Of a DNA stretch of 21,667 nt, positions 16,168-21,667 are shown in pieces (positions within the stretch are counted from its first letter, which is position 1; each line of letters begins with the position of its first letter). A model generated the notes under the pieces. That model searched no databases. It was not told the origin of the DNA and saw only the letters and a program-made list of their open reading frames with translations. Source of the stretch: an uncultured Porphyromonadaceae bacterium (GTDB lineage: Bacteria > Bacteroidota > Bacteroidia > Bacteroidales > Muribaculaceae); contig CAJMDR010000002.1 of the NCBI GenBank assembly GCA_905212215.1, forward strand, positions 1 through 21,667, in the 5' to 3' direction. Made by a program: the position numbers and the translations under genes.

Positions 16168-16278
16168 ATTCGTTTGAAAAAGTGTAGCACACCCTCGGTT
16201 ATTCGTTTGAAAAAGTGTAATGGAGGCATGGTTATTCGGTCGAAAAAGTGTAATTCTTGTTCTACTCGATTGAAGAAT
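16168..16278. repeat. 33-bp tandem repeat array (3 clear units plus one degenerate)
   Basis: A 19-bp core ATTCGTTTGAAAAAGTGTA starts at 16168 and again, identically, at 16201; a copy with two changes (ATTCGGTCG...) starts at 16234. The period is exactly 33 bp. A degraded fourth core starts near 16264. The 14-bp spacers between cores differ in sequence, except that the two internal spacers both end in GGTT. The array lies between the convergent RM and hip operons, just past the 3' end of the DUF6155-like gene. Its function is unknown: protein-binding iterons, a recombination footprint, or a decayed repeat peptide (IRLKKC units). Confidence 0.75.
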
Positions 16279-16301
16279 CCAAGCCTTAAAAAAGAAATTA
16301 A

Positions 16302-16820
16302 TCAATCCTCTGCGTATTCGTAGTAGATGTCCCACAATGTATCCGGAAAGCCATATCCACAACACTCCACAGACTTAATCATCTTTTTCATGCGTGGCGA
16401 GTATTCGGGCATCAGTCCGTTGATAGATATGAATTTGACCGCTTTGTTGAAATTGTTTTCAAGAGCGGTATAAAACGGATCGTCGTAATCGCCGTATTGT
16501 GCGGTCAGGCTGCATCCTTGTTCCACATAGTAGAGCATCAGGTCCGCAATGGCATGTGGGTCAGGTACAAGTTTCTTGAATGAGGTTATCAGTTTATTGC
16601 ATTCTCTGAAACTCGGATCTTTAGGCCAGTCGTTACGACCAAAGAACTGATTGCGGATTGTCTTCTTGTATTTTTCAAGCTCGGCATCGCTATTGGGTTC
16701 CATATAGAACTCAAGCCATGCACTCGCTTCCTTGCTCGCATCGTACAGCTGAAGCATTATGTCAACAACCTGTTCTTTTGATAGAGTCGACATATATTTT
16801 TTTAATTTTGCTTTTGACAT
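16302..16820 (-). CDS. DUF6155-like protein, fourth gene of the hip operon
   Basis: The 172-aa product is mostly helical and soluble. It starts MSKAKLKKYMSTLSKEQVVD and includes LQLYDASKEASAWLEFYMEP. Aromatic residues are frequent and the C-terminal half has three cysteines. It resembles, from memory, the Bacteroidetes family DUF6155, whose function is unknown to me. It begins only 22 bp after the hipT stop on the same strand, so it is probably expressed with the toxin-antitoxin genes. It could be an accessory or regulatory partner, or an unrelated passenger. The DUF name is moderately sure; the operon link rests on spacing. Confidence 0.7.
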   Translation of the reverse strand: MSKAKLKKYMSTLSKEQVVDIMLQLYDASKEASAWLEFYMEPNSDAELEKYKKTIRNQFFGRNDWPKDPSFRECNKLITSFKKLVPDPHAIADLMLYYVEQGCSLTAQYGDYDDPFYTALENNFNKAVKFISINGLMPEYSPRMKKMIKSVECCGYGFPDTLWDIYYEYAED

Positions 16821-16842
16821 TTTGGTATAAGTTAAATTGATA

Positions 16843-17847
16843 TTATTCTGATAATCTGTTGAAACGGCTTATCCGTTCATTTACAATACGGATGTAGTTG
16901 CGTTTCAGTTTGTCGGTAAGAAAACTATGGTCAACAAGTCGCTTTGCACCTTCAGGGAAAGCGGTGTATTTGTTTAGGATTCTATCAATACGTTTTTTTA
17001 CCAGGCCAATTTTGTCTCCGAATTTCTCAAAGTCGAGGCGGCATGGGTGTCCGGTTCTGTCGTAAACGTCGCTTTTTTCTATATCGTATGCCAGTCCACC
17101 GTCAAGGCCGAAGTCATCTCCATTAACATGCAGGCTGGTATTGATAAGGTCGTAAGCAGGAGCCAGACGGTAATCGTGCCCAGTCAGAATCAGCGAGAAA
17201 TTCTTAAGGTGATCATCGCCATTCGCATAAATGTAATTGAAAAGCACAAGTTCAAAGAATCTCTCCATATCAACCATCCATGCGGCTACATTTGCCCTGA
17301 TTGCTTTGGCTATATCCTCATAGCAACCGTTGTATTTGAACTGAAGGCCGGCGGTCTGTTCATTCTTGCCTATTATCGAGGCGAAATCCTCCATTGGGAG
17401 TTTTGACCCGTCAGGGAGGATGTCGAAACGGCGCGTAATATATACCGACTGACCTTTGGGCGTAAAACAAAGACCATTAGCCGCGGTCTGTATTCCGTAA
17501 ATCTGTGAGGCAATCTGCATCGTAAGATGCTCGTTGGCAGGAATCATCTTGCGGTCACGAAGAGTCTTGTCCCACGGCGCAGGTTTCAATATATGTGTCG
17601 AACGCTCATTGTCGCCTGCTATATTGATTGCATTTGCATTTATAATAGCCGGAAATTTTTCCTGAACGCCGGAGACCGATATGCGTTGCATGGCATCCGC
17701 AATCTCGCCGACATTCCGGAACTCGTCAATGTCAAATCCAAGTACCGGATTCACTTTTGTTTTACCAAATAGTAATTTGGCGTATTTCGGGCTATAAGTG
17801 TTAAATCCCTCAGCAAGAGAAGAAGGACAGTTCTTTATTCCAATCAT
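16843..17847 (-). CDS. hipT: HipT-like Ser/Thr kinase toxin (split HipA family)
   Basis: The 334-aa product is the HipA-type kinase without the N-subdomain 1 that is encoded separately upstream. The glycine-rich loop reads RISVSGVQEKF with S57 and S59, the two-serine pattern at the same numbering as in E. coli O127 HipT as I recall. The catalytic segment NGDDHLKNFSL covers residues 209-219, and the Mg-binding motif APAYDLINT contains D233. Length also matches HipT (about 335 aa). Known HipT phosphorylates tryptophanyl-tRNA synthetase and arrests translation; the target here is not determined. It overlaps the hipS gene by 38 bp. All kinase motifs appear intact, so it should be active when unrestrained. 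Confidence 0.88.
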   Translation of the reverse strand: MIGIKNCPSSLAEGFNTYSPKYAKLLFGKTKVNPVLGFDIDEFRNVGEIADAMQRISVSGVQEKFPAIINANAINIAGDNERSTHILKPAPWDKTLRDRKMIPANEHLTMQIASQIYGIQTAANGLCFTPKGQSVYITRRFDILPDGSKLPMEDFASIIGKNEQTAGLQFKYNGCYEDIAKAIRANVAAWMVDMERFFELVLFNYIYANGDDHLKNFSLILTGHDYRLAPAYDLINTSLHVNGDDFGLDGGLAYDIEKSDVYDRTGHPCRLDFEKFGDKIGLVKKRIDRILNKYTAFPEGAKRLVDHSFLTDKLKRNYIRIVNERISRFNRLSE

Positions 17848-18169
17848 TGGTAATCCTCCTTACATTAACGGCTCCTATAAAATCTCTGTCGGCCATCGCT
17901 TCAAGCAGTCCGAAAAAATCCTGTTCATCAATTTTCAATGAGCGGCAAATCACACGACGGTTTGCTCCCTCCGGAATCATATTAGAGAAGAAAGGGAACA
18001 AGTGCTCAGAATAAAAAGCATCTGTTCTTTTGGGTAACGTCGCGGAAATCGGTGGCATAGGAGAGTCAAGATAATCTTTACAATATTGGAAAGAATATCC
18101 GATTCCCGGGTGCCGCTCCGTCAATATTCCGGCTTTTATTTCATTGAAATATATCTCAAGCTGTTTCAT
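17810..18169 (-). CDS. hipS: HipS-like antitoxin (stand-alone HipA N-terminal subdomain)
   Basis: The 119-aa product matches the 'Couple_hipA' N-subdomain of HipA. It has a beta-rich start (LEIYFNEIKAGILTE) and the blocks YSFQYCKDYLDSP, ISATLPKR and LFPFFSNMIPEGANR. In one-piece HipA this domain is fused to the kinase; here it is a separate gene between hipB and the kinase gene, as in hipBST systems. There the HipS protein is the antitoxin and HipB augments it. It overlaps hipB by 4 bp and hipT by 38 bp, implying translational coupling. The C-terminal extension (VNVRRITNDWNKELSFFSC) slightly exceeds the roughly 100 aa expected. Confidence 0.85.
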   Translation of the reverse strand: MKQLEIYFNEIKAGILTERHPGIGYSFQYCKDYLDSPMPPISATLPKRTDAFYSEHLFPFFSNMIPEGANRRVICRSLKIDEQDFFGLLEAMADRDFIGAVNVRRITNDWNKELSFFSC

Positions 18170-18366
18170 ACGGTCTGCCTTATACTATATTCAATCTCAA
18201 TGCCAAGAACATCAAGAATTTTCTTCACGGTGCTAAGTGCAGGATTACCCTTGCCACGCTCAATATCCTTGATTGTAGCAAGACCCACTTGCGACATTTC
18301 AGCAAGATCCTGTTGGGTGAGGGAAAGCGTTTCCCTACGCTGTTTCATTATATCCATCAGTTCCAT
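18166..18366 (-). CDS. hipB: HipB-like XRE DNA-binding antitoxin/regulator
   Basis: The product is 66 aa from the ATG at 18366. A longer frame to 18453 is rejected because the promoter lies within it, with transcription predicted to start near 18384. The helix-turn-helix reads LTQQDLAEMSQVGLATIKDIERG, followed by NPALSTVKKILDVLGIEIEYSI, the helix and beta strand HipB uses to dimerise. It should bind the two palindromes upstream and repress its own operon, and may cooperate with HipS in restraining HipT. Its stop overlaps the hipS start (ATGA). Confidence 0.88.
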   Translation of the reverse strand: MELMDIMKQRRETLSLTQQDLAEMSQVGLATIKDIERGKGNPALSTVKKILDVLGIEIEYSIRQTV

Positions 18367-18390
18367 AGTCTGACATAATAAACTTTTTCG

Positions 18391-18422
18391 CAAAAATAAG
18401 GAGAATTTCTGAAACTGCCAAA
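18391..18422 (-). promoter_or_regulatory. Promoter of the hipBST operon
   Basis: On the minus strand, TTTG (18422-18419), 20 bp, then TATTTTTG (18398-18391): consensus and ideal spacing. It gives a start near 18384 and an 18-nt leader. Confidence 0.7.
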
Positions 18423-18425
18423 TAG

Positions 18426-18445
18426 AAGTATAATAAATCATACTT
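18426..18445. promoter_or_regulatory. HipB operator 1 (AAGTAT-N8-ATACTT)
   Basis: A perfect 6+8+6 inverted repeat ends 3 bp from the hipB -33 element. E. coli HipB operators have the same architecture with different half-sites (TATCC-N8-GGATA), which supports a HipB-type binding site. Confidence 0.65.
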
Positions 18446-18486
18446 TCGACCATTCTATTATAGTTGGTATTGAAATCGGTCGAATA

Positions 18487-18506
18487 AAGTATAGTATATC
18501 ATACTT
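18487..18506. promoter_or_regulatory. HipB operator 2 (AAGTAT-N8-ATACTT)
   Basis: This second perfect copy lies 61 bp from operator 1, with the same half-sites but a partly different 8-bp centre. TCGACC (18446-18451) and GGTCGA (18478-18483) form another inverted pair between the two. Operator 2 ends 21 bp before the -33 box of the divergent promoter, so HipB could affect both directions. Confidence 0.65.
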
Positions 18507-18527
18507 CTGTCGCTTGTGAAAAATTTA

Positions 18528-18559
18528 TTTGGTGGATTTGTGAAAAAGTATTAACTTTG
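18528..18559 (+). promoter_or_regulatory. Strong promoter of the 52-aa leader unit
   Basis: TTTG (18528-18531), 20 bp, TAACTTTG (18552-18559): consensus with ideal spacing. It predicts a transcript from about 18566. Confidence 0.7.
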
Positions 18560-18580
18560 CGGCCACAAAAAAAGAAACAA

Positions 18581-18739
18581 ATGGCAAGACAGCATTGCAA
18601 CATACTAATCATCAAAGGTATTCAAAGCTTAAAAGGCTTTGAACACAATGCATGTGTGCTTATGCCGTCAACAACAGGCACATCATATGGCGGAGCTGTC
18701 CGACCGTTTCGTTTCAGTAATCCAACTGATATAAGTTAG
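18581..18739 (+). CDS. 52-aa small protein or leader peptide
   Basis: An ATG at 18581, 15 nt after the predicted transcription start, opens a frame of 52 codons (MARQHCNILIIKGIQSLKGF at the start). The segment upstream of the ATG is A-rich (CACAAAAAAAGAAACAA), a usual Bacteroidetes translation-initiation context. No family was recognised; there is no signal peptide or membrane helix. The coding DNA contains a hairpin TTCAAAGC/GCTTTGAA, and the stop codon lies in a further 6-bp hairpin (18737-18742 with 18751-18756). A strong terminator follows. It could be a small functional protein, a leader peptide in an attenuator, or simply part of a non-coding RNA of about 250 nt. Confidence 0.5.
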   Translation: MARQHCNILIIKGIQSLKGFEHNACVLMPSTTGTSYGGAVRPFRFSNPTDIS

Positions 18740-18765
18740 TCTACAAATACAGACTACTGAGATAT

Positions 18766-18813
18766 AACGACTGTCGGAAAGTCCTTACCAAGCTTCCCGA
18801 CAGTCGTTTTTTT
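18766..18813 (+). terminator. Strong intrinsic terminator
   Basis: A perfect 12-bp stem (AACGACTGTCGG at 18766-18777 with 18797-18808), a 19-nt loop, then T7 at 18807-18813. It ends the short transcript before the 376-aa gene, or acts as an attenuator for it. Confidence 0.85.
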
Positions 18814-18897
18814 GTGTCCAAACCGATATAACCTTCTCCATCGCGATTAGCTGCGGACACACATTTCAATAATCGCGTCTTATGACGCATAACCCGA

Positions 18898-20028
18898 ATG
18901 AAAATGAAGTTTAATGATCAAAAGAAATTATATCGCCAGAATGCTCTGACTCAGTCAGACATCCTCTACCTCCCCGACAGTCGCGGTCTTGATGTGACCG
19001 TCGTTTCGGGGAAGTGTGCTGATATCATACGCAGCATACATGGCTCGATGAGTCGTCTGGCTCCTATGGGCGATGATGAGAGGAGAATTCTTTGGTTTGA
19101 GGTCAAGGGTAAAAGATGGGAGTGGTATAGGTTGTCGGTATCAACCTATAAGAATCGCCATTATCTCTATATCACCGGAGACACTTATGACCATCATGTA
19201 TTTTGTGACAAGGATGATTGTAATTCCCGCCATTGTTTCTATGAGGATGAACTCGTCGGAATATTCTCAAAAATCGAGAAGTATGTTGCCGGACTCGTTG
19301 ACAACATCTTGTCTGCGCCCGAACAATATAATTCGTATGTTGATAAATATTTGAGTTACTACCGGAGAGAAGGGTTGATAAAGAGATCAGTCCTGAACTC
19401 TTTGATTCCTGACAATAGCTATGACGGAATCGATATACCTCGGGTAATCAACTTATACGAGAATCAGGTCGAGCCTACGCAGTTTTCCGAGATGACCCTC
19501 AGACGATATATGCACTATTGGCGTATAGCATACGAAGCTGTATATGGCAAGATGTCGGGAGATGATGTCGAAGTCTTCAGGCATTCAAGCAAAGGGCACG
19601 AGGCAAGAGAATATAATCTTGATTCTGAGGATGATTTCAGAAGATGGAAGTCCGATGTCTCACCTTATCACGGCTTTGATGTGGTGTATGCGAGAGTTCA
19701 CTTGTACCCTACATATACCAATGGTCAATGGCATTTTTATGTCGGCACCGGTAGCTATTGGAATCTTGATGATTGCTTTCGAGCTGTCATAGGATTGTCT
19801 GATGCCGGAATCTCGGTTGAATTGGGAGAAGTCGATCATATTCTCGGAATCTTGAAGGAAACCGACTACGTAGAGATTACCCCTTATGCGTATCGATATA
19901 TGCAGGGCGATGACATCGGTAGCCAGATGAAACTCCCTTATGCGGACGAAGTCGGCAAGGTTGTTATCAAGGAAATAGTCGCAAACACTAAATGGAATAA
20001 GCTTGAGAAGGTAAGTCCTCTCGCTTAA
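18898..20028 (+). CDS. 376-aa protein of unknown function
   Basis: I do not recognise this protein. It is soluble, rich in Tyr, Asp and Trp, with no signal peptide or membrane helix. A mid-N-terminal stretch DHHVFCDKDDCNSRHCFYEDE (about residues 98-118) groups two His and three Cys with acidic residues and may bind metal. WYRLSVSTYKNRHYLYITG looks like a beta-sheet module, and VHLYPTYTNGQWHFYVGTGSYW suggests a second one. It starts 84 bp after a strong terminator with no visible promoter of its own. It is followed by two metallophosphoesterase genes at 20 bp and by overlap, so the three probably form one functional unit. A nearby alternative start is the ATG two codons in. Confidence 0.75.
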   Translation: MKMKFNDQKKLYRQNALTQSDILYLPDSRGLDVTVVSGKCADIIRSIHGSMSRLAPMGDDERRILWFEVKGKRWEWYRLSVSTYKNRHYLYITGDTYDHHVFCDKDDCNSRHCFYEDELVGIFSKIEKYVAGLVDNILSAPEQYNSYVDKYLSYYRREGLIKRSVLNSLIPDNSYDGIDIPRVINLYENQVEPTQFSEMTLRRYMHYWRIAYEAVYGKMSGDDVEVFRHSSKGHEAREYNLDSEDDFRRWKSDVSPYHGFDVVYARVHLYPTYTNGQWHFYVGTGSYWNLDDCFRAVIGLSDAGISVELGEVDHILGILKETDYVEITPYAYRYMQGDDIGSQMKLPYADEVGKVVIKEIVANTKWNKLEKVSPLA

Positions 20029-20048
20029 CAACTTAACAATAAGGAAAT

Positions 20049-20834
20049 ATGAAAATACAATACGCATCTGACCTCCACTTGGAGTTTCATGAAAACAGCC
20101 GTTGGCTGAAAGAGAATCCGCTTATAACTGTCGGCGATGTTCTATTATTAGCCGGAGATATCGGCTATCTGGGAGATGACAATTACGCACATCATCCCTT
20201 CTGGGACTGGTGTGCAGAGTCTTTCCATCAGACTATCGTAATTCCCGGCAACCACGAGTTATACAAGAGTTTCGACATCAACGACCTTCACGAAGGCTGG
20301 CAGCAAGAAATACGTCCGAATGTAAAAACTTGCTATAACTGTGTGATTCAGTTGGCTCCCAACATCGATCTCATCGCATCGACTCTTTGGGCAAAGATTC
20401 ATCCTTATGATGAGTATCAGACCGAATGCGGAGTAACTGACTTTCATCGTATCAGAAACGGACAGTTCCGTCTCTCGGCCCAGCGTTTCAATCAGGAGCA
20501 TGAGCGTTGTCGTGAGTTTATCGAGAGAAGTGTGGCGGAAAGTCAGGCCAAGCACATCATAGTCGCCACACACCATGTGCCGTCTTTCGAGCTCATGGCC
20601 GACGAGTTCAAGGGTAGCCCGATAAACGGTGCCTTTACATCCGAACTTGGCGACTTTATTGCCAGTAGCCGTATCGAATACTGGATATACGGCCACTCGC
20701 ATCGAAACATAAATAAAGCCATAGGCAATACTCGGTGCATCTGCAATCAGCTTGGCTACACCTTTCATGGTGAACAGGCCGATTTCCGCCGGGATGCTGT
20801 AATAGAAATAAATGACAATGAATTTCAAATTTGA
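20049..20834 (+). CDS. Calcineurin-like metallophosphoesterase
   Basis: The 261-aa product shows the complete set of metal ligands: SDLHLEFH (D8, H10), LAGDIGYLGDD, IPGNHELYKS, the later ATHHVPS, and YGHSHRNIN. This is the layout of cytosolic Icc/MJ0936-like phosphoesterases; the substrate cannot be predicted. It follows the unknown 376-aa gene by 20 bp and overlaps the next phosphoesterase by up to 23 bp. The overlap suggests that both enzymes are made together and may act in series or as a complex. Confidence 0.9.
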   Translation: MKIQYASDLHLEFHENSRWLKENPLITVGDVLLLAGDIGYLGDDNYAHHPFWDWCAESFHQTIVIPGNHELYKSFDINDLHEGWQQEIRPNVKTCYNCVIQLAPNIDLIASTLWAKIHPYDEYQTECGVTDFHRIRNGQFRLSAQRFNQEHERCREFIERSVAESQAKHIIVATHHVPSFELMADEFKGSPINGAFTSELGDFIASSRIEYWIYGHSHRNINKAIGNTRCICNQLGYTFHGEQADFRRDAVIEINDNEFQI

Positions 20835-21393
20835 CGGTGACCGGTTGTTTTTCACTTCCGATATACATTTCAATCATACCAACATACTGCGATATTGCAA
20901 TCGCCCTTTCAAGACTGTAGGGCAGATGAACGAAACAATCATCATTAACTGGAACAATGTGGTTGGGCCTGATGATGTAATCTTCCATCTCGGAGACTTC
21001 TGTCTCGGTGGAGCTGAAGAGTGGAATAAGATTCTTGACCGTCTAAACGGCAGAATCTATCTCGTTCTCGGTAATCATGACCTCAAGAATATCCGGCAAG
21101 GATTCATAGACAGGTTCGAGCACGTTGCAATGTCAATGTGCATTCAGGTCGGCAAAAAGAAAATCTATCTGAATCACTTTCCTTATCTGTGCTTTGATGG
21201 TGGCTATCATAACGATGTATGGCAACTGTTCGGTCATGTGCATACCCGCCCATCGAACACCGGGATTGACGCCGGACGCCTTCAGTACCTTTTCCCGACA
21301 CAGCTTGATGTCGGTGTAGACAACAATAACTTCACACCCCTGTCTTTCGATGAGGTACGCGCCAAGATTCAAAAGCAGATTGAATCGGACTAA
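20818..21393 (+). CDS. Second metallophosphoesterase in the operon
   Basis: Two in-frame ATGs, at 20812 and 20818, both lie within the end of the preceding gene; the second gives 191 aa and the first 193 aa. Motifs are FTSDIHFNHTN, FHLGDFCLGG, LVLGNHDLKN, YLNHFPY and FGHVHTRPSN, a full dinuclear metal site. This short form with SDIHFNH resembles phage- and plasmid-borne phosphoesterases of unknown substrate. It differs clearly from its upstream neighbour, so the pair is not a recent duplication. A terminator hairpin follows 15 bp after the stop. Confidence 0.9.
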   Translation: MNFKFDGDRLFFTSDIHFNHTNILRYCNRPFKTVGQMNETIIINWNNVVGPDDVIFHLGDFCLGGAEEWNKILDRLNGRIYLVLGNHDLKNIRQGFIDRFEHVAMSMCIQVGKKKIYLNHFPYLCFDGGYHNDVWQLFGHVHTRPSNTGIDAGRLQYLFPTQLDVGVDNNNFTPLSFDEVRAKIQKQIESD

Positions 21394-21407
21394 GTATTTA
21401 CCTTCTC

Positions 21408-21447
21408 GACGGCGTCTCGTTTGCGAACAAGACGCCGTTGTCTTTCT
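21408..21447. terminator. Terminator between the phosphoesterase operon and the dehydrogenase gene
   Basis: Stem ACGGCGTCT (21409-21417) pairs with AGACGCCGT (21430-21438), 12-nt loop, then TGTCTTTCT. It lies between convergent genes and could serve both. Confidence 0.7.
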
Positions 21448-21473
21448 ATGTATAAAGTTCCCGATTATGTTCT

Positions 21474-21667
21474 TCAATCGGGAGAGATGGCGGTTTTGAT
21501 GACGTTGTCGGCGCGGTTGGCGAAGAGGGTGTAGGCTTCCTGGATTCGGCTTAGTGGGTAGCGGTGGGTTATCAGATGGGTTGTGTCGATTTTGCCTTCG
21601 GAGATGAGCTGCATGATTTTGTCGCAGTCGCAGGCATCGACGCCGCCGGTCTTGAACGTGAGGTTCT
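21474..21667 (-). CDS. Zinc-type alcohol dehydrogenase, C-terminal part (runs off the window)
   Basis: The last 64 codons of a medium-chain dehydrogenase are read on the minus strand. They include TFKTGGVDACDCDKIMQLI, then IDTTHLITHRYPLSRIQEAY and NVIKTAI, ending in TGA at 21474-21476. The 'LITHRYPL..I.EAY..F' block is the typical C-terminus of NAD(P)-dependent alcohol/threonine-type dehydrogenases. The catalytic and cofactor-binding domains lie outside the window. This piece is more GC-rich than the neighbouring island genes and probably marks ordinary chromosome beyond the accessory region. Confidence 0.85.
   Translation of the reverse strand, partial: NLTFKTGGVDACDCDKIMQLISEGKIDTTHLITHRYPLSRIQEAYTLFANRADNVIKTAISPD

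Larger units (their letters stand above)
15996..16301. other. 306-bp convergent intergenic region, no supported gene
   Basis: It separates the RM operon (+) from the hip operon (-) and holds the inverted repeats at 16005-16124 and the 33-bp repeat array. Open frames exist on both strands, but they are forced by the repeats and begin with poor starts, so none is called. Confidence 0.6.

Noticed and set aside
16168..16278. CRISPR array
   Set aside because: Spacers are only 14 bp, there are three clear units, and no cas genes are present.
16138..16365. Open frames across the 33-bp repeats on both strands
   Set aside because: The frames follow from a repeat period divisible by three; starts are poor, and the minus-strand frame overlaps the DUF6155-like gene.
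18367..18453. Extended HipB N-terminus
   Set aside because: The hipB promoter and operator 1 lie within this segment, and the added residues do not look like the HipB family.

Overview
This window looks like accessory DNA from a member of the Bacteroidales, possibly Muribaculaceae-like; the family is a guess. The evidence is repeated Bacteroidetes-type promoters (TTTG, about 20 bp, then TAnnTTTG), best seen upstream of 6936, 18366 (minus strand) and 18581. An HU/IHF-type protein, an HxlR regulator and a Crp/Fnr regulator typical of the group fit as well. No rRNA, tRNA, CRISPR array, integrase or transposase was seen.

Region 1 (1-4850) is mixed cargo: a truncated HAD phosphatase (-), a metallophosphoesterase (+), a Crp/Fnr regulator (-) divergent from a Gdx/SugE-like SMR exporter (+), and a minus-strand operon of hxlR, a broken 4-oxalocrotonate tautomerase and a HAD hydrolase. 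A radical SAM protein (+) is divergent from hxlR and ends at a hairpin terminator.

Region 2 (4870-6890) is a tight plus-strand operon: an HU-like protein, a two-helix membrane protein, a very acidic 49-aa protein with no Lys or Arg, and a 414-aa protein with a PD-(D/E)XK-like signature.

Region 3 (6880-16060) is a Type I restriction-modification operon: XRE regulator, hsdM, a YhcG/DUF1016 nuclease, hsdS, hsdR, an ASCH-domain gene and a 71-aa ORF. Junctions are short overlaps or gaps of a few bases. hsdR is split by one extra base in an A7 run directly after its nuclease E-x-K motif, so as written the system would methylate but not restrict.

Region 4 (15996-18560) holds a convergent intergenic stretch with imperfect inverted repeats and a 33-bp-period tandem repeat. 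Then, on the minus strand, comes a split-kinase toxin-antitoxin operon ordered hipB-hipS-hipT, followed by a DUF6155-like gene. The hipB upstream region carries two AAGTAT-N8-ATACTT palindromes, the half-site spacing of known HipB operators.

Region 5 (18528-21440) runs divergently from hipB. A strong promoter leads to a 52-codon ORF and a strong intrinsic terminator. An unrecognised 376-aa protein and two metallophosphoesterases follow as an operon with its own terminator. No second promoter is visible between them, so the first unit may be an attenuator-type leader. The window ends in the C-terminus of a zinc-type alcohol dehydrogenase (-).

Overall this reads as a defence/accessory island. 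The best candidates for something undescribed are the acidic-protein/nuclease pair, the leader + 376-aa + double-phosphoesterase unit, and the hipBST operon with its extra fourth gene.
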